Shown here piece by piece: positions 20,396 to 28,649 of a stretch of DNA of 64,000 bases. Positions within the stretch are counted from its first letter, which is position 1; every line of letters starts with the position of its first letter. The notes beneath the pieces are model-generated. The model made no database searches, was not told the origin of the DNA, and saw only the letters and a program-made list of their open reading frames with translations. Source of the DNA: Nocardiopsis alba DSM 43377 (GTDB lineage: Bacteria; Actinomycetota; Actinomycetes; Streptosporangiales; Streptosporangiaceae); the NCBI RefSeq assembly GCF_000341225.1, contig NZ_ANAC01000015.1, positions 1 to 64,000 of the forward strand, in the 5' to 3' direction. The position numbers and the translations under genes were made by a program.

Positions 20396-21703
20396 CTAGT
20401 CCTGCTCGCCCTCGTCGAGGCGCTCGCGGTGACGGCGGGCGAGCTTGACCGGCTCCAGCACCGCCAGGCACTCCACGTGGTGGGTCATCGGGAAGGCGTC
20501 GAAGGCGCGCAACCCGACCAACCGGTATCCGGAGCGGTCGAACGCGGCGATGTCACGGGCGAGCGTGGCCGGGTCACAGGAGACGTAGGCGATGCGGCGC
20601 GGCTTCATCCCCGCGACCTTGCGCACCACCTCGGCGCCGGCGCCCGCGCGCGGCGGGTCCAGGGCCACCACGTCGGCGCGCACGTCGGCCCACTCGCGCA
20701 TCTGCTTGGCCACGTCGGCGCGTTCGATGCGCACCTGCTCCAGGTCCTTGAGGTTGTAGGTGGCGTCCCGGACCGCGGTCTCGCCGTTCTCCACACCCAT
20801 GACCCGGCCTTCGGCGCCGACCGCCTCGGCGAGGGCACCGGTGAACAGGCCGGCGCCGCAGTACAGGTCCAGGGCGGTCTCGCCGGCCTCCGGCTCCAGA
20901 GCGTCCAGGACGGCGGCGGAGAGGGTCTCGGCCGCGGCCGGGTGGACCTGCCAGAAGCCGCCCGCGCCGACCCGGTACTCGCGTCCGGCCACGTCCTCGC
21001 GCACGCCCTTGCGGCCGCGCACCGACTGCACACGGCCGCCCTTGAAGCGGCGCAGCACCGCGCTGGAGGCCTTGAGGTCGGGCAGCGCGCCGAGCTTGGC
21101 GGTGGTGGGGGTGACCACGATGGCACGGTCGGCGCGGGTGGCGGAGGCCACCGCCTCCACGTCCGAGATGTTCTCCCAGTGGACCTCGGTCACGCCCAGC
21201 TCGTCGACCCCGGGGTGGGCGATCAGGCACCGGTCGATGGGCTCGATGTCGTGGGAGCGGTGACGGCGCAGTCCGGCCCGGCCCTCGGAGTCGACGGAGA
21301 AGCGGACCCGGGTGCGCCAGCCCAGACCGTCGGGGGTCCCGGGAAGCTCCTCGACGTCCACGTCGAGGTCCAGGCCCGCGATCCGGCTCAGCTGGTCGGC
21401 GACGACCTTGCCCTTGAGCCGGCGCTGAGCCTCCAGGGAGGCGTGCTGCCAGTCGCAGCCACCGCACATGCCGGGGCCCGCGAAGGCGCAGGGGGCCTCG
21501 ACCCGGTCCGGAGAGGCGGTGAGGACCTCGACGGCCTCGCCCCTGAGGAAACGGCTGGTCCGCTCGGTGATCCGTACACGGACGCGCTCGCCGGGCAGCG
21601 CGTGTCGAACGAAGACGACCTGGGAGTCGTGACGTCCCACGCACCATCCTCCGTGGGCGACGTCCTCGACGCTCATCTCGATCTCGGTGCCGACTGTGAT
21701 CAT
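20396..21703 (-). CDS. TrmA/RlmD-family class I RNA (uracil-5-)methyltransferase
   Basis: 435 residues. An N-terminal TRAM domain (EIEMSVEDVAHGGWCVGRHD) is followed by a cysteine set CAFAGPGMCGGCDW that can bind an iron-sulfur cluster as in RlmD, and by the SAM-binding methyltransferase core DLYCGAGLFTGALAEAVG. DPPRAGAG and YVSCDPATLARD carry the catalytic cysteine of m5U enzymes. It should methylate a uridine in rRNA or tRNA, but the exact target cannot be told. The ATG at 21703 gives a full TRAM domain. Members of this family often neighbour TrkA genes in actinomycetes, as here. Confidence 0.92.
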   Translation of the reverse strand: MITVGTEIEMSVEDVAHGGWCVGRHDSQVVFVRHALPGERVRVRITERTSRFLRGEAVEVLTASPDRVEAPCAFAGPGMCGGCDWQHASLEAQRRLKGKVVADQLSRIAGLDLDVDVEELPGTPDGLGWRTRVRFSVDSEGRAGLRRHRSHDIEPIDRCLIAHPGVDELGVTEVHWENISDVEAVASATRADRAIVVTPTTAKLGALPDLKASSAVLRRFKGGRVQSVRGRKGVREDVAGREYRVGAGGFWQVHPAAAETLSAAVLDALEPEAGETALDLYCGAGLFTGALAEAVGAEGRVMGVENGETAVRDATYNLKDLEQVRIERADVAKQMREWADVRADVVALDPPRAGAGAEVVRKVAGMKPRRIAYVSCDPATLARDIAAFDRSGYRLVGLRAFDAFPMTHHVECLAVLEPVKLARRHRERLDEGEQD

Positions 21704-21923
21704 GGTGGATGTCCTTCGGTGGTGGGTGGGCGGGTCCTTCGGGTGACCCTGCGCGCACAGCCACCGACCGCCCCCAATCTACCGGCCTTCACGTGCCGCC
21801 CGTACTGCTCGCGGACGTGCCACCGGGGCGGACGCGCGTGTCACATCGATCTGTGCCAAGGTGGAGACGCGGGCCACGGGACACGATCCGTGCGCCCCGA
21901 GGTGGACGGGGAGTGCTGACGAC

Positions 21924-22610
21924 GTGCACATCTTGATCATGGGGTGCGGCCGGGTGGGTTCCACCCTGGCGCACACGCTCGTGGACCTGGGGCACAGCGT
22001 GGCGGTGATCGACCAGGATCCCGACGCGTTCCGCCGGCTGCGCGGTTCGGTGGCCAAACACGCCGTTCGCGGTGTGGGCCACGATCGCGAGGTCCTGCTC
22101 TCGGCCGGGGTGGACCGGGCGTCCGCCTTCGCCGCGGTCAGCAACGGCGACAACTCCAACATCATCTCGGCGCGGGTGGCGCGCGAGGCGTTCGGGGTCC
22201 AGAACGTGGTGGCCCGTATCTACGACCCCCGCCGGGCCGAGGTCTACCAGCGGCTGGGCATCCCGACCGTGGCGACGGTGAGCTGGACCTCCGACGCGAT
22301 CCTGCGTCGGATGATCCCGGGCGACGGGCGTCTGGACACGGCCCCCGAGTGGCAGGACGCCTCGGGCAGTCTGAGCATGCGCGCCTTCCCGCTGACCGAG
22401 GCGTGGTCCGGTGTGACCGTCGCCGAGCTGGAGGAGCGGGTCCCGTTGCGGCCCGTCTACCTGGTCCGTGGGGGACGGATCGTGCTGGCCGCTCCGGGGG
22501 AACCGCTCGCCGAGGGCGATGTTCTGCACGCGGTGGCGCACGGTCGGGACATGGCCGATCTGGCCGAGCGGCTGGAGGGGCCGCGCGAGGACGAGACGGG
22601 GCGTGGGTGA
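21924..22610 (+). CDS. TrkA-family potassium uptake regulator (first copy)
   Basis: 228 residues from GTG 21924, with GGGGAG about eleven bases before it. The RCK-N Rossmann motif GCGRVGSTLA and the acidic end of beta-2 (AVIDQDPDAF) bind NAD(H) or nucleotide, and a TrkA-C domain follows (AWSGVTVAELEE). It lies one base ahead of a second TrkA gene, so the two probably form a heteromeric gating ring for a Trk/Ktr-type potassium channel. No channel subunit is encoded in the window. Confidence 0.92.
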   Translation: MHILIMGCGRVGSTLAHTLVDLGHSVAVIDQDPDAFRRLRGSVAKHAVRGVGHDREVLLSAGVDRASAFAAVSNGDNSNIISARVAREAFGVQNVVARIYDPRRAEVYQRLGIPTVATVSWTSDAILRRMIPGDGRLDTAPEWQDASGSLSMRAFPLTEAWSGVTVAELEERVPLRPVYLVRGGRIVLAAPGEPLAEGDVLHAVAHGRDMADLAERLEGPREDETGRG

Positions 22611-22611
22611 G

Positions 22612-23304
22612 ATGCGGATCGCCATCGCGGGCGCGGGAAGCGTGGGTCGTTCGATCGCCACGGAGTTGGCGGGCAGCGGCCACGACGTGCTGTTGATCGA
22701 TCGGGACACCAAGGCGATCGGGGTCGACGACCTGCCTCAGGTGGAGTGGCTGCTGGCGGACGCCTGCGAGCTGGCCACCCTGGAGGACGCCCGGCTGGGC
22801 GACTTCGACGTGGTGATCGCCGCCGGCAGCGACGACAAGGTGAACCTCGTGGTCTCGCTGCTGGCCAAGAAGGAGTTCGGGGTGGAACGGGTGATCGCCC
22901 GTATCAACGACCCGGACAACGAGTGGCTGTTCGACGACTCCTGGGGCGTGGATCTGGCGGTCTCGCCGCCCCGTCTGATCGCCGACCTCGTGGAGGGGAT
23001 CCCCGAGGAGGAGTACGCCGAGGAGGGCATGCCTCCCCCGCTGCCCGGAGCGGAGATCGCCGAGTCCGTGCTGCACGCGGGGAGCCCGTTCGTGGACAGG
23101 CGGGAGGGCGAGTTGATCGCCGCGCTGCCCGAGGGTGTGGCGCTGGTGGCGATCCTGGGTTCGGGAGGGGTGTGCCCGCCCGACCCGGAGCGGACGTTGA
23201 CGGCGGGCGACACCATGGTGTTCCTGGCCGAGACGGACGTGTTGGGCACTTTGGAGGAGGTCCTGGGACCGGTCGACGAGTCGGACCCGGCCTCCCTGGA
23301 CTGA
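22612..23304 (+). CDS. TrkA-family potassium uptake regulator (second copy)
   Basis: 230 residues from ATG 22612, one base after the first TrkA stop. It has the Rossmann motif GAGSVGRSIATELAG, LIDRDTKAI, and a TrkA-C domain after an acidic linker (EEEYAEEGMPPPLPGAEIAE). Sequence divergence from the first copy is high, indicating an old duplication with separate roles. It is convergent with DUF3159. Confidence 0.92.
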   Translation: MRIAIAGAGSVGRSIATELAGSGHDVLLIDRDTKAIGVDDLPQVEWLLADACELATLEDARLGDFDVVIAAGSDDKVNLVVSLLAKKEFGVERVIARINDPDNEWLFDDSWGVDLAVSPPRLIADLVEGIPEEEYAEEGMPPPLPGAEIAESVLHAGSPFVDRREGELIAALPEGVALVAILGSGGVCPPDPERTLTAGDTMVFLAETDVLGTLEEVLGPVDESDPASLD

Positions 23305-23311
23305 GTCTCCC

Positions 23312-24076
23312 CTAGTCGGTCTCGGGATCGCGGGCGACGGTCCCCGTCTCTTCGCGCTTCTCCTCCGCCAGCGGGGTACGGCCCCTGGCCAGCACCCACA
23401 CCATGCCCGCGAAGGCGGCGACCTGGAGCGGCCAGCCCATGGCCACCTTGGACAGGCCCAGCAGGGCGAAGGCGTCGAACCAGCCGTTGCTGTCGGCGAG
23501 CCAGAGCGGGTACTGCACCAGGACCCGGATCACACAGGGCAGGACCAGCAGCCAGGTGAGCCGGGAGGCCAGCTTGACCACGGCCGGGTTGGCCCGCCAG
23601 GAGGTGAAGTCCTCCTTGTTGCCGATGAACGGGCCGATCATCAGGCCGATGGCGGGCCAGCGCACCAGGACCGACAGGCTCAACACCACCGCGTAGACGG
23701 CGTTGTAGATGATGCCGGGCAGGAAGGCGTCGGAGGCGTTGCCGCTGCGCATGGCGAAGAGCGCGGCGATGCCGATGCCGAACAGGCTGGTGACGACGTA
23801 CTGCACCGAGGAGCGTTGGAGGAGCCGGACCACGCCCAGCAGCAGGGCCGCGCCCACACCGAGCATGATCGACAGCTTCAGCTCGGAGAGGACGATGTAG
23901 GAGATCGTGAAGGCCAGGGTGGGGATGGCCGCCTCGACCATGCCGCGCTTACCGCCCAGCGCCTCGGCGAGTTTGGCCCTGACCAGCGCTTCGACCGTGC
24001 CCTCGGTGACGACGGTGGACCGTTCCCGATCATCGACCCGGTCCGTCTCGCCCGAGGCCCTCTGCTGCTCAGTCAC
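23312..24076 (-). CDS. DUF3159 membrane protein
   Basis: 254 residues from GTG 24076, with GGAG seven bases upstream. A charged N-terminal 50 residues precede about six membrane segments, starting with MVEAAIPTLAFTISYIVLSE and including ALLLGVVRLLQRSSVQYVVT and GIIYNAVYAVVLSLSVLVRW. This is the actinobacterial DUF3159 family, of unknown function. It is usually found beside the paired TrkA genes and the dut-DUF3710 genes, and here it is convergent with the second TrkA. A part in ion or envelope homeostasis is inferred from that context only. Confidence 0.9.
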   Translation of the reverse strand: MTEQQRASGETDRVDDRERSTVVTEGTVEALVRAKLAEALGGKRGMVEAAIPTLAFTISYIVLSELKLSIMLGVGAALLLGVVRLLQRSSVQYVVTSLFGIGIAALFAMRSGNASDAFLPGIIYNAVYAVVLSLSVLVRWPAIGLMIGPFIGNKEDFTSWRANPAVVKLASRLTWLLVLPCVIRVLVQYPLWLADSNGWFDAFALLGLSKVAMGWPLQVAAFAGMVWVLARGRTPLAEEKREETGTVARDPETD

Positions 24077-24338
24077 ATCCCGCTCCCGCTCCGGTCTCGC
24101 TGTATGGGGTCCGACGGCCGCCGGTCATGATGCACCACCCTATGCCAACCGTCACAGGCCGATCCCCCCTTCCGGCCTCCGAGAACCGGCTGCCGGACGT
24201 ACTCGTCCGCTTTCGCCCCGCCTTGTCGCGTGCGGCTTCTCACGTCCTCGACACCGTCGTCGGCGACGCCCGATCCCTGGCGTCGACCGGTCCCCTTCCG
24301 TACCCTGGCGGCCCACCCGCTTCGACGAGGAGGACCGC

Positions 24339-25451
24339 TTGAGCGCCACCGGAGGAGACCGACCGCCCAACGAGGACCACGCCCGTTTCGCCTCGGCCCT
24401 GGAACGCCTGTTGTCGGCGAAGGACCGTTCCCACGTCTGGTCGCCGTACTCGGTCGGCTCGGTCCTGGCCCTTCTGGCCGAGGGGGCCGCCGGACGGACC
24501 CGTGAGGAGCTGGCGGCCCTGCTCGCCCCGGTCGGAGGCGACCCCTCCGCCCACCTGGCGGCCCTGGACGCGGCCGTCGAGTCGGCCGACGGCCTGGACC
24601 TGGCCGTGCTCAACGGTCTGTACGTGCCCGACGACCTGCGACCGTACCCCGGGTTCGAGAAGGCCGTCCGGGCCCGGGCGGGCGCGGAGGTGGAACGGGT
24701 CGACTTCCGCGGCGCCTCGGAGGAGGTCCGCCGGTCGATCAACGGGCGGGTCTCGGAGGTCACCCGAGGGATCATCGACGAGCTCCTCGCACCGGGCACC
24801 GTCCACCCCGACGTTCGGATGATGCTGGTCAACGCCCTGTGGGTGAAGATGGTCTGGCGTGACCCCTTCGAGGTGGGGCTGACCGGGCAGCGTCGATTCC
24901 ACACCCCACGAGGGGCGCGCAAGGTCCCCACCATGCACCGTTCCGGTCGTATGCCCTACGCCGAGCGGGACGGATGGCGGATGGTGAGCCTGGCGGGCGA
25001 GTACGACCTCGCCCTGGACGTGTTCCTCGGCGAGGGCGATACCCCGCCGGACCACCGCACGTCGCGCGCGTTGTACGAGGCCCTGCGCCCGGAGCGGGTC
25101 GACCTGGCCCTGCCCAGGTTCGCGGTCGAAAGCGACCTGTCCCTGCTCGAACCGTTGGCCGACGACTCGATCGGGGTGCGGACCCTGGCCACCGACGAGG
25201 CCGACTTCTCCGGGATCGCCGACGCGCGACTCAAGGTGGACGCCATCGTCCACCAGTCGGTCCTTCGCGTGGACGAGCGGGGCGCCGAGGGTGCGGCCGC
25301 CACCGCGGCCGTGATGTTGACGGCGGCGCTGCCGACCAAGGCGAAGCGGTTCGTGGTGGATCGGCCGTTCGGTTTCGCCCTGCGCCGAGGCGAGGCCGTC
25401 CTGTTCACCGGAAGGGTGGTCGATCCGGTCGATCCCGGCCCCGCCTCCTGA
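24339..25451 (+). CDS. Serpin-family protease inhibitor
   Basis: 370 residues from TTG 24339 with GAGGAGG six bases before it. The serpin fold is evident: SHVWSPYSVGSVLALLAEGA, LVNALWVKMVWRDPF, KVPTMHRSGRMPYAE and the C-terminal RFVVDRPFGFALRRGEAVLF. The hinge of the reactive loop, DERGAEGAAATAA near residues 315-327, has the small residues typical of inhibitory serpins, so the protein should trap a serine protease by loop insertion. The scissile region is about LTAALPTKAK. No signal peptide is seen, so it is probably cytosolic. Related Thermobifida thermopin shows that serpins occur in this family. It stands alone between DUF3159 and a hydrolase. Confidence 0.93.
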   Translation: MSATGGDRPPNEDHARFASALERLLSAKDRSHVWSPYSVGSVLALLAEGAAGRTREELAALLAPVGGDPSAHLAALDAAVESADGLDLAVLNGLYVPDDLRPYPGFEKAVRARAGAEVERVDFRGASEEVRRSINGRVSEVTRGIIDELLAPGTVHPDVRMMLVNALWVKMVWRDPFEVGLTGQRRFHTPRGARKVPTMHRSGRMPYAERDGWRMVSLAGEYDLALDVFLGEGDTPPDHRTSRALYEALRPERVDLALPRFAVESDLSLLEPLADDSIGVRTLATDEADFSGIADARLKVDAIVHQSVLRVDERGAEGAAATAAVMLTAALPTKAKRFVVDRPFGFALRRGEAVLFTGRVVDPVDPGPAS

Positions 25452-25490
25452 ACCGTCCCGCCCCTCCCCCGTCGCTCCTCTCCGCCCGGC

Positions 25491-26267
25491 TCAGGGGGCG
25501 AGGAAGTCCGCCGTCGTCGAGGCCAGGGTCGTTCTGGCCTCCTCGTCGGTGATCGCCGGCCGACCGTCCCCCGGCTGGTCGCCGTAGGCGCCGAACTGGG
25601 CGTGGTTCATGCCCTCCACGGTCGTCGTGACGGCCGAGTCCGGCAGGGCGGGCCGGTGCCCCTCGACCTCGTCGGGGGACAGGAGCCCGTCCCGTCCGCC
25701 GGCGACGGAGAGCACCCTCAGGTCGTCGCGGTCGGACAGCTCCGCGGACTCCGTCGCGTAGGAGGCCCACAGCACCAGTCCGGCCCAGTCGACGTCGGTG
25801 TCCTCGGCCAGATGGCGGGCGGCGAAGGCCCCTCCCATCGAGTGCCCGCCCAGATACCAGGTCTCCACGTCGGGGGCCAGACCCACCACGCTCTCGGCCC
25901 GGGCCCGGTCGAGCAGGGCCAGGTTGAGTCTCAGATCGGGCACGATCACCGTCACCCCGGTGGCCTCCACCACCGGGGCCCAGGAGGCCACGTAGGCGTC
26001 GGCCTCCACCCGGGCGCCCGGGTAGAAGACCACCCCGACCCCCGAGGGGTCGCCCGCAGGGGCGATCGTCACCGCCTCCTCGCCCCGGGTCACGTCGACG
26101 TTCGGCAGGGCCGTGGCCCGTTCGAGGGGCCCGGGTTCGGCCCGGTGCGGATCGAGCGCCCAGGCCAGGAAGAGGAAGACCCCCGTCGCCACCAGGACGA
26201 ACAGCACCGCAGCCGCCCATACGAGGGGCCGGGGCCCACGTGACCGCGCCCCTCCACCTTCGCTCAT
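25491..26267 (-). CDS. Membrane-anchored alpha/beta hydrolase
   Basis: 258 residues. One N-terminal membrane segment (LVWAAAVLFVLVATGVFLFL) is followed by an extracytoplasmic alpha/beta-hydrolase domain: VGVVFYPGARVEADAYV, the nucleophile elbow GGHSMGGAFAARHLAED, the acid region VAGGRDGLLSPDEVEG and the histidine in EGMNHAQFGAYG. A complete Ser-Asp-His triad is thus likely. This matches the alpha/beta hydrolase 5 type, whose substrates are unknown. GAGGGGACG is just before the ATG. It follows the PIG-L gene by 29 bases and may be cotranscribed with it. Confidence 0.88.
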   Translation of the reverse strand: MSEGGGARSRGPRPLVWAAAVLFVLVATGVFLFLAWALDPHRAEPGPLERATALPNVDVTRGEEAVTIAPAGDPSGVGVVFYPGARVEADAYVASWAPVVEATGVTVIVPDLRLNLALLDRARAESVVGLAPDVETWYLGGHSMGGAFAARHLAEDTDVDWAGLVLWASYATESAELSDRDDLRVLSVAGGRDGLLSPDEVEGHRPALPDSAVTTTVEGMNHAQFGAYGDQPGDGRPAITDEEARTTLASTTADFLAP

Positions 26268-26296
26268 CGTCCCCTCATATCCCTTCCGTGTATCCG

Positions 26297-27037
26297 TCAG
26301 ACCTCGAAGACCTCGAACGAGGTGGCCAGCGGGACCCCGGCCCGTTCACCGGCCAGAACCGCCGCCTCGCGCAGGAAGGTCCGCTGATCGAACCCCTCCA
26401 ACGCCGCCAGGTACACCTCGTGCGCGTCCAGGGAGGCGATGCCCGCGGCCAGGTCGTCCTCGCTCAACTCGACGAAGTGGGTGGGGTCCGGCGCCGCCCC
26501 GAAGGCCACCAGACGCACACCCGACCAGGGCTCGGTGCCGTCCACGAGCTGTTCGGGGAAGACCCACCGGTTGGCCGCGTCGCGGACCGCGTCCAGTAGG
26601 GCCGGTCCCAGGACCCGGTGGTCGGCGTGGTTGAAGCCGCCCCCGCCGTCGAAGTGCTCACGGAAGTTGATCGAGACGATCGCCTCGGGCCGGTACCGTC
26701 TGATCGCCTCCGCCAGGGCTCTGCGCAGCGGCAGCCCGTACTCCAGCATGCCGTCGGGGAAGTCCAGGAACTCCACCTCCGTCGCCCCGACTGCCGCGGC
26801 CGAGGCCCGCTGTTCGGCCATGCGCACCGGCGCGCAGGAGCGGGGATCCATCGTGTCGATCCCGGCCTCGCCCTTGGTCACCAGGAGTTCGACCACCTGC
26901 TTGCCCTGCGAGGTCCACCGGTGGATCGCCGAGGAGGCACCGAACTCCAGGTCGTCGGGGTGGGCCACCACCGCCAGGAGACGGTCCCAGTCCTCCGGGA
27001 GCCGTCCGGGGGCGCCGTTCTCTCTCATCTGTGCCAT
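26297..27037 (-). CDS. PIG-L/LmbE-family deacetylase
   Basis: 246 residues. The zinc motif AVVAHPDDLEFGASSAI (His-Pro-Asp-Asp), EGAS-like KGEAGIDTMDP and the late metal histidine in GFNHADHRVLG mark a PIG-L deacetylase. The family removes acetyl groups from N-acetylglucosamine conjugates; in actinomycetes MshB and Mca act in mycothiol chemistry, but this member is closer to the generic PIG-L type and the substrate is open. No ribosome site precedes the ATG at 27037, but TAATGT lies seven bases upstream, so a leaderless mRNA is likely. Confidence 0.9.
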   Translation of the reverse strand: MAQMRENGAPGRLPEDWDRLLAVVAHPDDLEFGASSAIHRWTSQGKQVVELLVTKGEAGIDTMDPRSCAPVRMAEQRASAAAVGATEVEFLDFPDGMLEYGLPLRRALAEAIRRYRPEAIVSINFREHFDGGGGFNHADHRVLGPALLDAVRDAANRWVFPEQLVDGTEPWSGVRLVAFGAAPDPTHFVELSEDDLAAGIASLDAHEVYLAALEGFDQRTFLREAAVLAGERAGVPLATSFEVFEV

Positions 27038-27044
27038 GCAGGAC

Positions 27045-27050
27045 ACATTA
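27045..27050 (-). promoter_or_regulatory. Putative leaderless -10 box of the PIG-L gene
   Basis: TAATGT on the minus strand lies seven bases before the ATG at 27037, which lacks a ribosome site. Confidence 0.45.
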
Positions 27051-27099
27051 CGGAACGGAGCGCCCCCGGGCACGTTGTCCACAGGGGCGTTCTCCTCGG

Positions 27100-27933
27100 T
27101 CAGACGGGTGTGGCCCCACCGGTGTCCGGGCCGGAACCGTTGGGCGAACTCCCCGCGTTGCCACGCTGGGCCGCCTGCTGTGCGGCCCGCTGCTTGGCCG
27201 CGGCCGCCATCTGTTCCTGGACCTGCTTGGGCACGGTGATGGGCAGCAGCTCGTTGGGGGGCACCGGCTGGTCGCCGCGCACCACCACGATGCCGGCGAA
27301 GATCCGCTCCACCTCCGACATCATCTCGGGCTTGGTGGCGCCCTCGCCCCGGATGACGCCGCGCAGCACCCAACGAGGGCCGTCCACGCCGATGAAGCGC
27401 ACCCGCTGTCCGAGCTGTCGACCGTCCTCGGTCTTCTTCCCCTTGATGGGGATGACCGCCTGGAGTTCGGGGCCGAAGGTGCCGTCGTGGTCCTCGACGC
27501 GTCCGCCCTGACCGGTGACCTGAGTACGCAGTTCCTCGCGCATCTCGCCCCACAGGCCGGAGGACTTGGGCGCGGCGAAGGGCTGGACCTGGAGGGCGGT
27601 CTTGCCGCGCACCAGGGTCACGCCGATGATCTTCTGCTTGCCCTGGCCGTCCTGGGCGACGTTCACCTGGATCTCGGTGCCCTGTTCCATCGGCAGCAGC
27701 ATGCTGCCCAGGTCCATCCGCTTGATGTCGGGAGCGTCCTCGGTCGAGTCCCAGGGACCGGTGGGACGGTACCGGTCCTCGTCCTTGACGGGCTGACCCG
27801 AAGGACGCTCCGGTTCCACCTCGTTGTCGAACGAGACGGCCCCGGCGGCGCCATGGCGCTCCTTGGAACCGGACTGCTCCCGCCCGGCTCTCTCGGTCTC
27901 TTCGTCCCGCTTCTTACGGCGGCGTCCAAACAC
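27100..27933 (-). CDS. DUF3710 protein
   Basis: 277 residues from GTG 27933, chosen because AGGTGAAGG precedes it and the protein then starts MFGRRRKKRDEE, as in relatives. Frames starting at 27957 or 27996 are also open. A basic N-terminus and acidic linker precede the DUF3710 core: DLGSMLLPMEQGTEIQVNVA, GVTLVRGKTALQVQPFAAPK, WGEMREELRTQVTGQGG, PRWVLRGVIRGEGA. The C-terminus is an Ala/Gln-rich helix. Function unknown; it is a regular partner of dut in actinobacteria and follows dut here by 59 bases. Confidence 0.9.
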   Translation of the reverse strand: MFGRRRKKRDEETERAGREQSGSKERHGAAGAVSFDNEVEPERPSGQPVKDEDRYRPTGPWDSTEDAPDIKRMDLGSMLLPMEQGTEIQVNVAQDGQGKQKIIGVTLVRGKTALQVQPFAAPKSSGLWGEMREELRTQVTGQGGRVEDHDGTFGPELQAVIPIKGKKTEDGRQLGQRVRFIGVDGPRWVLRGVIRGEGATKPEMMSEVERIFAGIVVVRGDQPVPPNELLPITVPKQVQEQMAAAAKQRAAQQAAQRGNAGSSPNGSGPDTGGATPV

Positions 27934-27992
27934 GCCTTCACCTCTCCGCTTCTTCATGGGTCCCGGGATCACACCGGGGTGTCGGGGGACGG

Positions 27993-28469
27993 TCACCGCA
28001 GCGCGGCGTGGCCCCCGGTCGAACCGAAACCGCCCGATCCCCGCGCCGAGTCCGGCAAGGTGTCGGCCTCGACGAACTCGGCCCGCTCCACACGCTGGAT
28101 CACCAGCTGGGCGATCCGGTCACCGCGCGACAGCTCCACGGGGGTGCGGGGGTCGGTGTTGAGCAGGGTCACCCTGATCTCGCCCCGGTATCCGGCGTCG
28201 ACGGTGCCGGGGGCGTTGACGATCGTCAGACCGCTGCGCGCGGCCAGACCCGAACGGGGGTGCACGAAGGCCGCGTACCCCTCGGGCAGGGCGATCGCCA
28301 GTCCGGTGGGGACGGTCTCCCGCTCCCCCGGTTCGAGGACGACGTCGACGGCGGTGTACAGGTCCGCTCCCGCGTCGCCCGGGTGGGCGTAGGCGGGCAG
28401 CGGGAGGCCGGGGTCCAGGCGACGGACCGTGATCGACACGCGGGTGCCTTCCAGGGATGAGGTACTCAC
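27993..28469 (-). CDS. dut: dUTP diphosphatase
   Basis: 158 residues if started at GTG 28469. The trimeric dUTPase motifs are complete: DAGADL (motif 1), [10 protein letters not shown] (2), [14 protein letters not shown] (3), [10 protein letters not shown] (4) and GSGGFGSTG (5). The enzyme hydrolyses dUTP to dUMP, keeping uracil out of DNA. Two starts compete: GTG 28469, eight bases after a TAGGCT box, and GTG 28439 ([10 protein letters not shown]) with GGAAGG before it. The second leaves a more typical length of 148 residues. First gene of the dut-DUF3710 unit. Confidence 0.96.
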   Translation of the reverse strand: MSTSSLEGTRVSITVRRLDPGLPLPAYAHPGDAGADLYTAVDVVLEPGERETVPTGLAIALPEGYAAFVHPRSGLAARSGLTIVNAPGTVDAGYRGEIRVTLLNTDPRTPVELSRGDRIAQLVIQRVERAEFVEADTLPDSARGSGGFGSTGGHAALR

Positions 28470-28477
28470 ATTCGCCG

Positions 28478-28483
28478 AGCCTA
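28478..28483 (-). promoter_or_regulatory. Putative -10 box of dut
   Basis: TAGGCT on the minus strand eight bases before the GTG at 28469; it would give a leaderless mRNA or a very short leader. Confidence 0.4.
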
Positions 28484-28580
28484 TCGCTCCCGGAACGCTG
28501 CCCGGGTGTCCAGCGTGCCGTAACGACTCCTCGCGGAGGTCATGTGGGCGACGGACCGATGAACGATCCCGTACCGACGA

Positions 28581-28625
28581 GGGCGGGGCGGCTCCGGACC
28601 GATGTGGTCCGGAACCGCCCCGCCC
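28581..28625 (-). terminator. Terminator of valS
   Basis: Twenty-base arms (28581-28600 and 28606-28625) pair with one mismatch around a five-base loop, 25 bases beyond the valS stop. Confidence 0.8.
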
Positions 28626-28649
28626 GACGTGGTGCGTTCGTTTCGCCCG

